From Gammaproteobacteria bacterium (GTDB taxonomy: Bacteria > Pseudomonadota > Gammaproteobacteria > DSM-16500): DNA of 64,000 nt. Position numbers and translations under genes: made by a program. Of this stretch, positions 26,984 to 39,939 are shown piece after piece. The first letter of the stretch is position 1; each line of letters starts with the position of its first letter. The notes beneath the pieces were generated by a model. The model was not told where the DNA came from. It ran no database searches and saw nothing but the letters and a program-made list of their open reading frames with translations. The stretch is taken from contig JAJNBC010000004.1 of assembly GCA_021156085.1 (NCBI GenBank), positions 1-64,000 of the forward strand. The letters are read 5' to 3'.

Positions 26984-28579
26984 CTAATATTTATAAACAC
27001 TTGCTGTGGTAGAAGTATTAATGGGCCCCACTACTTTTTCTGCATCAAACGGGTCACATTTCCCTTCCTGGATAAGCTGCACAGCCCGCCCACGAAAATC
27101 AAGCCAATTATTTTCTAATAAATATTTTTCCCAATTCAAAGTATCACCTTTTTGAATAAATTGCCTACCTGTTTCATCTATCCAGATAACTTCAGCAACA
27201 ACGGATCTACCACTTACCCCAGAATGATTGCATTTTTCGCACCCCAATCCACGTGTAAATGCACTATCAATTATTTCCGATCCCAATGCAGCCTCCCAAA
27301 TAGGGATGCTTGCTTGATGTTTAGGAGAATCTCTCAATGGTATTGCACAGTGCTTACAAACAACAGGAATTAAACGCTGACACACCAAACACCGCAATAG
27401 ACTACTATCGCTTAAGAGAACAGGCGAAATACCCATATCAACTAATCGCGTTATAATTGCAGTCGCTCTATTTGTATGTAGAGTCGTTAGAACTAGGTGG
27501 CCTGTGATTGAAGCGCGTACCATCACATGTGCGGTTTCTTCGTCGCGCATTTCTCCTAAAATAATAACATCGGGATCCATCCGCAAAGCAGCACGTCCCA
27601 TGCTAGCAAAACTCCGATCATCCTTTTCAGTATTAACAGGAACTTGAGTTGCTGCTTCTACTACTTTTTCTACAGGATCCTCAATGGAATAAAGTTTTTG
27701 TTTGGACTCCACCAGCTCCATACAACTTGCTAGTGTAGTAGTCTTTCCTGAGCCAGTAGGGCCGGCAATAATAATAGCACCAAATGGCAATTTGGTGGCC
27801 ATCTTTATTATTTCAACTTGCCCCGCTGTGTATCCTAGTTCTTCTAATGTTTTTAAACGTTCCTCACCGGTTGCAAGGATACGCATTACCATATCAAAGC
27901 CGCCATGAGCAGGCACGCTAGCTAAACGCAAACGAACATCCTTTCCTTGAATTTTCAGAGGCATTGAAGCATCTTGCGGTACTAAGGGATTAAAGTGGGA
28001 AGTCGCATGGTCCGTTTCTTTATTAAAGGCAACAGATGCAATTTCTCTACCTAATTTTTCTGACCATTCTGCATATAAGCACAATTCCCCATGTTGTCGC
28101 ATTCGAATTTTAGCATAAGTCTCTCTTACTTGAATGTGAATGTCGCTTACCCCCTGTAATACAGCTTCATAAACTAAATCACGTAGATGACGTTGTTGAT
28201 CGCTAAACGAAACAGTAGCCTCCACTTTTTGTTTTTTAACAGCTGCTTCTTCATGTCCACTTGCTAAGATAAGACCAATAAATGCTTGCGTTGCCGCATA
28301 CACTTGACCAGGATGTATCCCTTTACTCAACATTAGAGATTTACAATTCTGTACGGTACGTGAAGTTGGATTGGAGGATAAAATGGTAGCACTTCTCAAG
28401 ACAACGATACTTCCTTGCTCCTTACACCAAGTCAACATTTCATCCATCACTTTATCTTTTGTATCAAGATCAGCTTGACTACCCAGAACCTTCGTGCGTG
28501 TCGCCATCGCAAATTGTTCTAATGATTTCGTATGTTCAGCATTGATGTGGTCTGTTGATATATTTTCTATTTCAGCCAT
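26984..28579 (-). CDS. pilQ: Type IVb pilus assembly ATPase PilQ (GspE family)
   Basis: The 531-residue secretion ATPase powers pilus extension. It has SDIHIQVRETYAKIRMR (N-terminal domain), Walker A IIIAGPTGSGKTTTLAS (near 275-290), the Asp box VIILGEMRDEETAHVMVRAS, the His box GHLVLTTLHTNRA, and a C-terminal zinc-type region with CLVCQ...CKHC and CEKCNHSG. In R64 nomenclature PilQ is the ATPase, not the secretin. It is the first gene of the nine-gene pilus operon, preceded by about 195 bases of non-coding sequence before gyrB. TATAAT (on the complement, near 28670) is a possible promoter element. Confidence 0.93.
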   Translation of the reverse strand: MAEIENISTDHINAEHTKSLEQFAMATRTKVLGSQADLDTKDKVMDEMLTWCKEQGSIVVLRSATILSSNPTSRTVQNCKSLMLSKGIHPGQVYAATQAFIGLILASGHEEAAVKKQKVEATVSFSDQQRHLRDLVYEAVLQGVSDIHIQVRETYAKIRMRQHGELCLYAEWSEKLGREIASVAFNKETDHATSHFNPLVPQDASMPLKIQGKDVRLRLASVPAHGGFDMVMRILATGEERLKTLEELGYTAGQVEIIKMATKLPFGAIIIAGPTGSGKTTTLASCMELVESKQKLYSIEDPVEKVVEAATQVPVNTEKDDRSFASMGRAALRMDPDVIILGEMRDEETAHVMVRASITGHLVLTTLHTNRATAIITRLVDMGISPVLLSDSSLLRCLVCQRLIPVVCKHCAIPLRDSPKHQASIPIWEAALGSEIIDSAFTRGLGCEKCNHSGVSGRSVVAEVIWIDETGRQFIQKGDTLNWEKYLLENNWLDFRGRAVQLIQEGKCDPFDAEKVVGPINTSTTASVYKY

Positions 28580-28714
28580 TCTGCGCCCTTTGTCTTGGTG
28601 GGTTGAGCTAGCTTAATAATGAGCCAGGTCCGCCAACATGTTTCTAAACCAACAGAACCTATTATTTCCATATAAATTATATAGCATGGAGAAAAAGAAT
28701 GTACGAAAAATATA

Positions 28715-28731
28715 AACTAAGGTTTTTAGTT
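28715..28731 (-). terminator. Weak hairpin after gyrB
   Basis: In the gap after gyrB an inverted repeat, AACTAA-loop-TTAGTT (6-base arms), is followed on the minus strand by a T-rich stretch. It could end the dnaA-dnaN-recF-gyrB transcript before the pilus operon. The stem is AU-rich and weak. Confidence 0.3.
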
Positions 28732-28773
28732 ATTATTGATTAAATAGATAAAAAATGACAGACGTACTAACTC

Positions 28774-31203
<2,430 letters not shown>

Positions 31204-32310
31204 TTACTCCACTTCACTTTTATTTATCTCGCTGATATAACCATGTTCCACGTGAAACATTTTCCTAGGAATACCGTCTATAAAAAAATCGCTCCACGCT
31301 TTCTTTTCCGTAGCTGTTACAAAAACCTGGGCCTTTTGTTTTGAAAGCAAACTAATGAGACTAGAGCGACTTGCTATATCGAGCTCAGAAGGTAAATCAT
31401 CAACCAAATAGATTGGTGTCTTATTTTCATAGCTTTGTAGCAAGGTTCCTCGAGCCAGTATCATAGCACAAACAAACAATTTTTGCTGGCCTCTAGACAA
31501 AATATCTTTTGCTGGGATGTCGTTGATTAATATCTTAAGATCTGCCTTATGTGGGCCAATTTGAGTGTACCCTAACTGATAGTCTTTATCGATTGTACGT
31601 AGCAATGCTTCGTCGTAGGAACGAGACAGTTCCCACCCTCTTTGATAAGTTATTTTTAAATCGAAAATGGGCAGCAACTCAGCGGCGGTCTTAATTAATA
31701 AAGGCACAATAGATTTCACGTAGTCAAAACGCAACTGATCTAATTGGGTCGCGCTATTAATGAGCTCATGAGTCCAAATAATGAGATCTTTCCTTGGCAC
31801 TTGACTACGCAAAGCAGCATTACGCTGCTTTAAAGCACGCTCATAGCGGCGCCATATTCTTAAAAAATCATTTGTTTGGTAAAATAAACCAAAATCAAGG
31901 TATTTTCTGCGAAACAAAGGACCAGAATCGAGTAAGTTATGGCAGGATGAATCAATCAATTGTACAGGAATCAAGCTGGCTAATTCTGTTATAGAAGATG
32001 CCTCTTCTCCATTAATTTTAAATTTAGTTTTCCCATCTAAATGGCGTTCTAAACCTAGAGTAGCATATTGAGGAGGAAGGGTAATAATACGGCCAAAAAT
32101 AGACAGTTTGCTAGCAGAATGGCGTACTATACAATCGGTGTGGGTACTACGAAAAGAGCGGCCTAAACTAAGATAATAAATTGCTTCTAAAAGGCTAGTT
32201 TTACCACTGCCATTTTTACCATAAATAAAATTAAATCCGTCAGTAACAGGCTGCAAATTGATAGAAACTAGATTGCGAAACTCTGAAATAGCAAGCAGGC
32301 TAAGTCCCAT
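31204..32310 (-). CDS. recF: DNA replication and repair protein RecF
   Basis: RecF is an SMC-like ABC ATPase that helps load RecA at gaps. The 368 residues contain Walker A FIYGKNGSGKTSLLEAIYYL, the signature LSRGQQKLFVCAMILA, and Walker B PIYLVDDLPSELD. The C-terminal codons for MFHVEH form a parS sequence (separate entry), a known habit of genes near bacterial origins. It lies 11 bases after dnaN and 6 before gyrB. Confidence 0.97.
   Translation of the reverse strand: MGLSLLAISEFRNLVSINLQPVTDGFNFIYGKNGSGKTSLLEAIYYLSLGRSFRSTHTDCIVRHSASKLSIFGRIITLPPQYATLGLERHLDGKTKFKINGEEASSITELASLIPVQLIDSSCHNLLDSGPLFRRKYLDFGLFYQTNDFLRIWRRYERALKQRNAALRSQVPRKDLIIWTHELINSATQLDQLRFDYVKSIVPLLIKTAAELLPIFDLKITYQRGWELSRSYDEALLRTIDKDYQLGYTQIGPHKADLKILINDIPAKDILSRGQQKLFVCAMILARGTLLQSYENKTPIYLVDDLPSELDIASRSSLISLLSKQKAQVFVTATEKKAWSDFFIDGIPRKMFHVEHGYISEINKSEVE
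31244..31259. promoter_or_regulatory. parS: parS centromere site
   Basis: TGTTCCACGTGAAACA is a perfect match to the consensus TGTTNCACGTGAAACA of chromosomal parS sites bound by ParB. It lies inside the 3' end of recF, within the origin-proximal gene cluster where parS sites normally occur. It implies that a ParB protein exists in this organism even though no parB gene follows parA here. Confidence 0.88.
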
Positions 32311-32321
32311 AAGATGCCTTG

Positions 32322-33431
32322 CTACAATCGCATAGGCATAACAACATATAAGCTATCTTCTTTTTCTAATGCATCTCCAATTAAAACGCCGCCATTGGCA
32401 TCGCTAAAAGATAAACGAAGGTGCTCACTTGAAATCGCTGAAACAACATCCAGTAAATAAGCTACATTAAAAGTAAACTCTACTCCATTTCCTTGATAAT
32501 CCAAGGCCAGCCATTCTTCTGCTTCTTCTTGCTCTGGATTATTTGCAATAATACGCAGCTTATCTTGATCAACATGAAAGCCTATGTTACGGAATTTTTC
32601 ATTTAAAAGAATAGAGGCGCGAGCAAGGGCTTGTTTTAAAATTTCGCGGCCCGCAATAGCTGTATTTTCAATGCTACGCGGAATTAACTTGTTATATTCG
32701 GGATACTGCGCATTAATTAATTTGGATGTAAAAATAAAATCGGGCGCGATAATACGAAAATGATTTTCTCCTAAACAGATAGTGATATTACTTTCATTAT
32801 TAGAATCTAATAATCGCATTAATTCTAGTACACTTTTACGTGGCAAAATAACTTGTGTATTTGTATTGCCCGCATTAATATCATTAATAGAACTTAAGGC
32901 CAATCGATGGCCATCCGTGGCAATGCATTTCATCATACCGTGGTTAATATCTATCAACGCACCATTTAAGTAGTGGCGCACATCTTGCTGTCCCATTGCA
33001 AAATGGATTCTGCTTAGCAGCATTTTAAATTTGGCCTCACTCACTGTAAATTGAGTTGTAAAAGAAGGTTTTTCTATAGTTGGAAAATCATCTGAAGGTA
33101 AGGTTCGAAGCATATAGCGACTTTTGTCCGAACGCAGAACCAAATGATCCGGCTCTAAAGCGAAGTGCAAAAGAGCGTCCTCAGGTAAAGCTCGACAAAT
33201 ATCAAGTAACTTTCTCGCTGCAACAGTAGTAGAACCTAGTTCGGCCATTTGATTTACTGAGGTGGTGCCAATTAACTCAATCTCTAAATCTGTTGCCGTC
33301 AGCGATAATTGATCTCCTCGTACTGCCACTAGCACATTAGCCAAAATAGGCACGGTATGTCGACGCTCGACTACGCCACTAATTATTTGCAAAGGCTTAA
33401 GCAATGCAGCGCGCTGAATACTCATTTTCAT
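32322..33431 (-). CDS. dnaN: DNA polymerase III beta sliding clamp
   Basis: The 369-residue ring-forming processivity clamp is of the usual three-domain length (E. coli 366). Typical stretches are LLKPLQIISGVVERRHTVPILANVLV at the N-terminus, SKRYMLRTLPSDDFP-like LRSDKSRYMLRTLPSDDFP, IATDGHRLALS, VILPRKSVLEL, and the C-terminal YVVMPMRL. It lies 13 bases after dnaA in the replication operon. Confidence 0.97.
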   Translation of the reverse strand: MKMSIQRAALLKPLQIISGVVERRHTVPILANVLVAVRGDQLSLTATDLEIELIGTTSVNQMAELGSTTVAARKLLDICRALPEDALLHFALEPDHLVLRSDKSRYMLRTLPSDDFPTIEKPSFTTQFTVSEAKFKMLLSRIHFAMGQQDVRHYLNGALIDINHGMMKCIATDGHRLALSSINDINAGNTNTQVILPRKSVLELMRLLDSNNESNITICLGENHFRIIAPDFIFTSKLINAQYPEYNKLIPRSIENTAIAGREILKQALARASILLNEKFRNIGFHVDQDKLRIIANNPEQEEAEEWLALDYQGNGVEFTFNVAYLLDVVSAISSEHLRLSFSDANGGVLIGDALEKEDSLYVVMPMRL

Positions 33432-33444
33432 AGTAAAATCTCGG

Positions 33445-34827
33445 TTAGGTTGTCAAAATACGCAATAAATTAATATAGTCTTCTTCAATGCCTTGGTTGG
33501 ATTGCTTGAGCTCTGCAATAACCCGACATGCATGTAAGACAGTAGTATGGTCACGACCACCGAAGGCATCACCAATCTCTGGTAAGCTATGATTCGTTAA
33601 TTCTTTCGCTAAAGCCATAGCCATTTGGCGCGGACGTGCAACTGAGCGACTACGACGCTTAGATAATAAATCAGCTATCTTTATTTTATAATATTCCGCC
33701 ACTGTTTTTTGAATATTTTCTATCGTGATTAATTTATCTTGTAAAGCTAACAAATCACGCAATGCTTCTTTAACAAAATCTAGGGTAATAGGTTTTCCTG
33801 TAAAATGTGCATTAGCTATAATGCGCTTTAAAGCGCCTTCTAATTCACGTACATTAGAACGAATACGTTTTGCAACAAAGAAAGCCACTTCATAGGGTAA
33901 ATCTAAATGCGCAAGCTCTGCTTTACTCATCAGAATTGCAACACGTGTCTCCAATTCTGGCGGTTCTACAGCAACGGTTAAACCCCAACCAAAGCGAGAT
34001 TTTAAACGCTCTTCAACACCACTAATTTCTTTAGGATAACGATCACAAGTTAGAATAACTTGTAACTGGCTCTCTAATAGCGCGTTAAAGGTGTGAAAGA
34101 ATTCTTCTTGAGAGCGATCTTTGCCAGCAAAAAACTGGATATCATCAATAAGCAATACATCTACCGTACGATAATAGCTTTTGAAGTCCTCCATTGCATT
34201 AGTTTGTAGCGCTTTTACCATATCAGCTACGAAACGCTCAGAATGCAAATACAGAACTTTTGCTTTTGGATTATTGCATATAATTTGATTGCCTATTGCA
34301 TGCAAAAGATGAGTTTTACCTAAGCCTACGCCACCATACAAAAACAAGGGATTATAAGCAACGGCAGGATTCTCAGCTACTTGTAGCGAAGCAGCCTTAG
34401 CAAGCTGGTTTGATTTTCCTTCCACAAAATTATCAAATTTAAGATTAGGATTAATGTTACTTTGGTGATTTGGAACATCTACCGTAGTGGTCTTGCGAGT
34501 CCGACTAACCGGATTAATAATCTGAGGGGATTTATTGGCTACAAGTTTAGGTGCATTATTCTCCGCATGGCTTGCACTGCTGGCACGTCTACTACCAATT
34601 TCAAGATGAATCATTGGTGCAGGTGGGTCACAAAATTGAGTAACTAACTCGTTAATTCTATTTAAAAAACGCTCGTTAATCCAATCTATAACAAAATTAT
34701 TTGGCGCCAATAAAATGAGTTTACTCTCCGTGTACTCGACATGCAATGGCCTAATCCATGTATTAAATTGCTGAGATGGAATTTCATCCCGCAAAGAATC
34801 CAGACATTTTTCCCAAAGTGTCTCCAC
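33445..34827 (-). CDS. dnaA: Chromosomal replication initiator DnaA
   Basis: The 460-residue initiator has all four domains: N-terminal [20 protein letters not shown], a linker, AAA+ domain III with Walker [18 protein letters not shown] and Walker [15 protein letters not shown], and domain IV with [20 protein letters not shown] and [14 protein letters not shown]. It begins the dnaA-dnaN-recF-gyrB operon. Unusually, the gene upstream and divergent (198 bases away) is mnmG, not rpmH, and the gap has no clear DnaA boxes. Confidence 0.98.
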   Translation of the reverse strand: METLWEKCLDSLRDEIPSQQFNTWIRPLHVEYTESKLILLAPNNFVIDWINERFLNRINELVTQFCDPPAPMIHLEIGSRRASSASHAENNAPKLVANKSPQIINPVSRTRKTTTVDVPNHQSNINPNLKFDNFVEGKSNQLAKAASLQVAENPAVAYNPLFLYGGVGLGKTHLLHAIGNQIICNNPKAKVLYLHSERFVADMVKALQTNAMEDFKSYYRTVDVLLIDDIQFFAGKDRSQEEFFHTFNALLESQLQVILTCDRYPKEISGVEERLKSRFGWGLTVAVEPPELETRVAILMSKAELAHLDLPYEVAFFVAKRIRSNVRELEGALKRIIANAHFTGKPITLDFVKEALRDLLALQDKLITIENIQKTVAEYYKIKIADLLSKRRSRSVARPRQMAMALAKELTNHSLPEIGDAFGGRDHTTVLHACRVIAELKQSNQGIEEDYINLLRILTT

Positions 34828-35025
34828 TCACTGTCTCCCAAAACGATTATTTCGAAGAAAATTAACTCTGAATTCTGCAAGGTGCCTCCAGATCCAGGTT
34901 TGACTGAGTACACTATCATAACCACTCTTGACTGTCTCGTTTCATACAAAAAAAACAAAAGCTTTCTGGCACACCCTAGACCAAATCAAGTACAATAGAC
35001 CACTTTTTTTATTAAAGTCTAAATT

Positions 35026-36915
35026 ATGAAAACACTAGAACAACGATTCGACGTCATCGTCGTCGGGGGGGGGCATGCGGGCACAGAAGCTGCATTAGCT
35101 TCCGCACGCCTAGGAGCTAGAACTTTATTACTTACTCATCAAGTTGAGACATTAGGTCAAATGTCCTGTAATCCAGCAATTGGAGGAATAGGAAAAGGAC
35201 ATTTAGTCAAAGAAATTGATGCCTTGGGCGGTGTTATGGCACGAGCTATTGATCAAGCAGGCATTCAATTTAGGATTTTGAATGCTAGCAAAGGCCCTGC
35301 TGTGCGTGCTACTCGAGCCCAAGCTGATCGAATCTTATATAAACAAGCCATTCGCAATTTTCTAGAAAATCAGCCTAATTTATTTATTTTTCAACAAGCT
35401 GTAGACGATATTATCATTGAAAATGAACGTGTAGTAGGCGTCATGACGCAAATGGGATTAAAATTTCAGGCAAAGGCAGTAGTACTCACTGCAGGGACAT
35501 TTCTTGCGGGTAAAATTCATATTGGCTTAAATAATTATGAAGGCGGACGCGCAGGTGAGTCGCCAGCCAAAAATTTAGCGCAGCGCTTACGAGAATTATC
35601 ATTACGTACAGGTCGTTTAAAAACCGGAACTCCACCTCGAATAGATGGACGAACCATTAACTTTAGCGTCCTAGAAAAACAAGAAGGCGATAATCCCCTG
35701 CCTGTATTTTCGTTTTCCGGAAGTGCATCTCAACATCCGCGCCAAGTACCTTGCTACATTACTCATACCAATCAACAAACTCACGATTTCATACGTGCAG
35801 GACTCTCTCAATCACCTATCTATACGGGTAGTATTGAAGGTATTGGCCCCCGTTATTGTCCTTCTATTGAAGATAAAATAGTGCGGTTTGCAGATAAAGA
35901 TTCTCATCAGATTTTCGTGGAGCCCGAAGGTTTAACAACGCATGAAATTTACCCGAATGGTATTTCAACTAGCTTACCCTTCTCTGTCCAAATTGAATTT
36001 GTACGCACTTTACGCGGGTTTGAGAATGCACATATTACACGCCCGGGCTATGCTATTGAATATGATTTTTTTGATCCGCGCGATTTAAGACCTTCTCTTG
36101 AAACAAAAGCCATCTTGGGATTATTTTTTGCGGGACAAATCAATGGCACCACGGGTTATGAAGAAGCAGCTGCACAAGGCTTGATTGCAGGAATGAATGC
36201 TGCGCTACAGATACAAGACAAGGCCCCTTGGACGCCACGTCGGGATGAAGCTTATATTGGTGTATTAATTGATGATTTAATTACTCAAGGAACTAGCGAA
36301 CCCTATCGTATGTTTACTAGTCGTGCGGAATATCGCTTATTACTACGAGAAGATAATGCCGATTTACGGTTAATGCCCAAAGGTTTTGAACTGGGTTTGG
36401 TAAATGAAACAGAATGGCGTGCATTTGAAAATAAACGCAGCGCGATCGCCTCAGAACAAAAACGCCTCCATGAAACCTGGATACGCCCTAGTACTGATGC
36501 AGGCAAACAAATTGAAACAGTGTTAGGACAACCCCTACAACGCGAACATAGTTTAGAAGAATTATTACGCCGGCCCAATCTCTCTTATGCCACTCTCATG
36601 TCAATCGATACCTTAGGGCCTGGCGTGGAAGATTCTAAAGTCGCAGAACAAATAGAGATTCAAATAAAATATGCAGGTTACATTGATCGTCAACAAGATG
36701 AAATTGCGCGCCAAGTTCGCAATGAAGGAACAAAAATACCTGAAAAATTAGATTATGCTAGAGTTGTTGGCTTATCTACTGAAGTCCAGCAGAAACTCAG
36801 TGCTGTTCGACCAGCTACTATTGGAATGGCATCGCGTATTCCGGGTATTACCCCTGCTGCTATTTCTTTATTGCTAGTTCATTTGAAAAAATCTGGCGTG
36901 AATTATGATAAATAA
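35026..36915 (+). CDS. mnmG: tRNA uridine-5-carboxymethylaminomethyl modification enzyme MnmG (GidA)
   Basis: The FAD protein works with MnmE to install cmnm5 at U34 of certain tRNAs. The 629 residues start with the dinucleotide motif [20 protein letters not shown]. They include [42 protein letters not shown] and [19 protein letters not shown], with the C-terminal GIDA-associated domain intact. It is divergent from dnaA and overlaps rsmG by 11 bases. MnmE is at 52.4-53.8 kb. Confidence 0.98.
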   Translation: MKTLEQRFDVIVVGGGHAGTEAALASARLGARTLLLTHQVETLGQMSCNPAIGGIGKGHLVKEIDALGGVMARAIDQAGIQFRILNASKGPAVRATRAQADRILYKQAIRNFLENQPNLFIFQQAVDDIIIENERVVGVMTQMGLKFQAKAVVLTAGTFLAGKIHIGLNNYEGGRAGESPAKNLAQRLRELSLRTGRLKTGTPPRIDGRTINFSVLEKQEGDNPLPVFSFSGSASQHPRQVPCYITHTNQQTHDFIRAGLSQSPIYTGSIEGIGPRYCPSIEDKIVRFADKDSHQIFVEPEGLTTHEIYPNGISTSLPFSVQIEFVRTLRGFENAHITRPGYAIEYDFFDPRDLRPSLETKAILGLFFAGQINGTTGYEEAAAQGLIAGMNAALQIQDKAPWTPRRDEAYIGVLIDDLITQGTSEPYRMFTSRAEYRLLLREDNADLRLMPKGFELGLVNETEWRAFENKRSAIASEQKRLHETWIRPSTDAGKQIETVLGQPLQREHSLEELLRRPNLSYATLMSIDTLGPGVEDSKVAEQIEIQIKYAGYIDRQQDEIARQVRNEGTKIPEKLDYARVVGLSTEVQQKLSAVRPATIGMASRIPGITPAAISLLLVHLKKSGVNYDK

Positions 36916-37549
36916 TATTTTCGATTACTCTAGTTTTTTACATCGCATGCTGGTAGATAATCAATATAATTTATCTTCAAGAATAGAAGAACAATTTATA
37001 CATTATTTGCACTTATTGACTCAGTGGAACAAAGTATTTAACTTAACTAGCATTTGCCTTCCGGAAGAGATGATTCTTTTACATATTGTAGACAGCTTAT
37101 CCATTCATCTTTATTTACATGGAAATCGAATTATTGATGTAGGTACAGGCGCGGGCCTGCCCGGTATTCCACTCGCCTTGCTATATCCAGCAAAGAAATT
37201 TTTCTTAATAGATAGTAATAATAAAAAAACCCGTTTTATAATCCAAGCCATACATGAATTAAAACTAGAAAATGTTGAAGTTATACATTCTCGCTGTGAA
37301 AACTTTCATCCTAAACAACTATTCGACAGTGTTCTTTCTCGCGCTTTTGCTTCACTTCAGGTAATGTTAGAAGCCACCCAGCATTTAGTAAACGAAAATG
37401 GCTTGTTTTTAGCTATGAAAGGCACTTATCCTAAACAGGAAATTCAAGAACTTTCACAGCCATTCAAATTACTTGCTGTGCACAAATTAACAATTCACGG
37501 ATTGAATGCGGAACGGCATTTGATATGCTTAGCAAAGGAGGATGGATGA
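36905..37549 (+). CDS. rsmG: 16S rRNA (guanine527-N7)-methyltransferase RsmG (GidB)
   Basis: The 214-residue SAM-dependent enzyme methylates G527 of 16S rRNA. The SAM-binding [36 protein letters not shown] and [12 protein letters not shown] are family hallmarks. It starts inside the end of mnmG and its stop overlaps the parA start (ATGA), the common mnmG-rsmG-parA order. Confidence 0.97.
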   Translation: MINNIFDYSSFLHRMLVDNQYNLSSRIEEQFIHYLHLLTQWNKVFNLTSICLPEEMILLHIVDSLSIHLYLHGNRIIDVGTGAGLPGIPLALLYPAKKFFLIDSNNKKTRFIIQAIHELKLENVEVIHSRCENFHPKQLFDSVLSRAFASLQVMLEATQHLVNENGLFLAMKGTYPKQEIQELSQPFKLLAVHKLTIHGLNAERHLICLAKEDG

Positions 37550-38328
37550 GCAAAACAATTGCGATAGTTAATCAAAAAGGCGGTGTAGCTAAAACAACGA
37601 CTAGCATTAATCTTGCTGCAGCATTTGCGATGATGAAACGCAATGTTTTATTAATTGATCTGGATCCACAAGGAAATGCCACGGTGGGCAGCGGCATTGA
37701 TAAAAATAATTTTGTTCCTGCGATACAGTATATTTTGGTAAATGACGCTGACATCACTTCCGCTATTATGAAAACCACGGGAGAGTATGACATTCTGCCT
37801 ACTAATCATGAACTCATTGTAGCTGAAGTACAATTATTGCAAATGACTCAACGTGAATGCCGCTTGAAGCAAGCTCTTACTCCTATTCTTCAGAGTTATG
37901 ATTATGTCTTAATCGATTGCCCTCCTTCTTTAAATATTTTAACAGTGAATGCACTGGCTGCAGCTAATTCTGTTCTTATTCCCATTCAATGTGAGTATTT
38001 TGCATTAGAGGGATTAACAGGTCTATTAAGTACAATTGAACAAATCCAAACGACAATTAATCCCACTTTACATATAGAAGGATTACTACGCACTATGTAC
38101 GATGGACGCAATCGGCTAGCATTAGATGTCTCTGCGCAACTCCTGCAGCATTTTCCTGGGCAAGTATATCGCACTGTCATTCCACGCAATGTACGATTAG
38201 CCGAAGCGCCCAGTCATGGCATGTCTATTTTCGAATACGATGAAAAATCCCAAGGAGCTATTGCATATTTAACTTTGGCTGGTGAAATGTTACAACGCGT
38301 GGATGAAAAAATGGGAGAAATGGCATGA
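37546..38328 (+). CDS. parA: Chromosome-partitioning ATPase ParA (Soj)
   Basis: The 260-residue product (from ATG 37546, overlapping rsmG; AAAGGAG upstream) has the deviant Walker A KGGVAKTTTSINLA, the switch DLDPQGNATVGSGID, Walker B YVLIDCPPSLNILTVNALAA and the C-terminal TVIPRNVRLAEAPSHG of chromosomal ParA/Soj proteins. ParA drives segregation of ParB-parS complexes. Normally parB is the next gene; here queF follows directly (ATGA overlap). The parS in recF suggests ParB is encoded elsewhere. Confidence 0.96.
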   Translation: MSKTIAIVNQKGGVAKTTTSINLAAAFAMMKRNVLLIDLDPQGNATVGSGIDKNNFVPAIQYILVNDADITSAIMKTTGEYDILPTNHELIVAEVQLLQMTQRECRLKQALTPILQSYDYVLIDCPPSLNILTVNALAAANSVLIPIQCEYFALEGLTGLLSTIEQIQTTINPTLHIEGLLRTMYDGRNRLALDVSAQLLQHFPGQVYRTVIPRNVRLAEAPSHGMSIFEYDEKSQGAIAYLTLAGEMLQRVDEKMGEMA

Positions 38329-39146
38329 ACATGTTAGCAGGAGCTCCATTGGGAAAAAAAACACCCTATATCTCGCATTATCAGAAAAATTTATTGTTCT
38401 CTATTCCACGAGAAATCAATCGATCTAGCCTAGGCCTATCTGGAGCCCTACCCTTCAAAGGAGTAGATATCTGGAATGCCTATGAACTTTCTTGGTTAAA
38501 TAGAAAAGGAAAACCCATCGTAGCCATAGGTGAGTTTATTTTTCCATGCGAATCCCCCAATTTAATCGAAGCAAAGTCGCTGAAACTTTATTTAAACTCG
38601 CTAAACAATACTCTATTTTCAACTATAGATGAAGTTATTACGATTTTACAGCAAGATTTAACAGAAGCTGCCGGAGCTTTTGTGCAAGTACAAATAATAC
38701 CGATAGAACAATTTGTGCCGATTACGACCCAAGCATTTAAGGGGATTTGTCTAGATCAATTAGACATTCATTGCGATACTTATTTAATTGACTCAGGCTT
38801 TTTGCAAACAGAAGATGAAATTATATCGGAAGTACTTTATTCAGAATTATTAAAATCCAATTGTTTAATTACAGGACAACCGGATTGGGGTAGCATACAA
38901 ATCTGTTACACTGGCAAAAAAATCGAGCACACTGGCTTATTGAAATATATTATTTCTTTTCGGGATCAAAATATATTCGGTGAACAATGTATAGAAAGAA
39001 TTTTCATGGATATTATGCAACACTGCATACCGCAGAAATTGTCGATTTATGCACGCTATACTCGTCGCGGGGGCACAGACATTAATCCTTATCGCTCAAC
39101 TGAGAGCGGTGAGATTCCTAAAAACTTCCGGCTATGTCGGCAATAA
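38325..39146 (+). CDS. queF: NADPH-dependent 7-cyano-7-deazaguanine reductase QueF
   Basis: QueF reduces preQ0 to preQ1 in queuosine synthesis. At 273 residues it is the long two-domain (E. coli YqcD) type. Features are [35 protein letters not shown], the catalytic Cys in [18 protein letters not shown], the substrate-binding Asp in the following strand region, and [19 protein letters not shown]. It starts within the parA stop (ATGA), where parB usually sits, so it was probably placed here by rearrangement or parB loss. Confidence 0.96.
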   Translation: MNMLAGAPLGKKTPYISHYQKNLLFSIPREINRSSLGLSGALPFKGVDIWNAYELSWLNRKGKPIVAIGEFIFPCESPNLIEAKSLKLYLNSLNNTLFSTIDEVITILQQDLTEAAGAFVQVQIIPIEQFVPITTQAFKGICLDQLDIHCDTYLIDSGFLQTEDEIISEVLYSELLKSNCLITGQPDWGSIQICYTGKKIEHTGLLKYIISFRDQNIFGEQCIERIFMDIMQHCIPQKLSIYARYTRRGGTDINPYRSTESGEIPKNFRLCRQ

Positions 39147-39177
39147 AAATTCAGTTTCTTGGAGAATTCTATTCACC

Positions 39178-39939
39178 ATGACCAAGCTACCTCCAGAAAA
39201 AACCAAAATAGATTTTGGTTTTACCGAAATTCCCCGGCACGAAAAAACTCAGCGTGTTGCTGAAGTTTTTCATTCTGTCGCTAACAAATATGACTTAATG
39301 AATGATATCATGTCGCTAGGGTTACACCGCTTATGGAAAAAATTTACGATAGAACAAAGCAATGTACGCCCGGGACAGATTATATTAGATCTTGCTGGCG
39401 GAACAGGCGATTTAGCTGCTGCATTTTCAAAAAAAATAGGTGAAAAAGGACGTGTTTTTCTGGTGGATATTAATGAAAAAATGCTTCAGAAAGGACGGGA
39501 GCGTTTATTAGATCGAGGCATTTCTGCAAATGTTTTATTTGTACAGGCTAGTGCAGAAAATCTACCTTTTCAAGATAACTATTTTGATTGCATCGCAATT
39601 GCATTCGGCTTACGTAATGTCACTGATAAAATAGCTGCTTTGCATTCCATCTATCGGGTATTAAAGCCGGGCGGCAAGTTACTTATTCTAGAATTTTCAA
39701 AACCTATAGTGCCCTTACTCACTTCACTCTATGATATCTATTCTTTCAATATTATCCCAAAATTAGGAGAATGGGTTACTGGCGATAAAAAAAGCTACCA
39801 ATATTTAGTGGAATCTATTCGAATGCATCCCGATCAAACTGCACTCAAAATGCTGTTACAAGAAGCTGGGTTTGAAGATGTAAAATACAATAACTTCATG
39901 GGTGGAATTGTAGCTCTACATACGGGATTTAAATATTAA
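39178..39939 (+). CDS. ubiE: Ubiquinone/menaquinone C-methyltransferase UbiE
   Basis: The SAM-dependent C-methyltransferase acts on the demethylated quinone ring in ubiquinone synthesis. The 253-residue product from ATG 39178 has [21 protein letters not shown], the SAM motif [52 protein letters not shown] and [17 protein letters not shown]. The open frame begins at 39049 inside queF, but homology starts at MTKLPPEK. It is followed by ubiJ and ubiB in the E. coli order. Confidence 0.97.
   Translation: MTKLPPEKTKIDFGFTEIPRHEKTQRVAEVFHSVANKYDLMNDIMSLGLHRLWKKFTIEQSNVRPGQIILDLAGGTGDLAAAFSKKIGEKGRVFLVDINEKMLQKGRERLLDRGISANVLFVQASAENLPFQDNYFDCIAIAFGLRNVTDKIAALHSIYRVLKPGGKLLILEFSKPIVPLLTSLYDIYSFNIIPKLGEWVTGDKKSYQYLVESIRMHPDQTALKMLLQEAGFEDVKYNNFMGGIVALHTGFKY

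Noticed and set aside
34828-35025. dnaA-mnmG gap as oriC
   Set aside because: I looked for TTATNCACA-like 9-mers on both strands and found none better than about 6/9; the rpmH-folC gap is a much better candidate.
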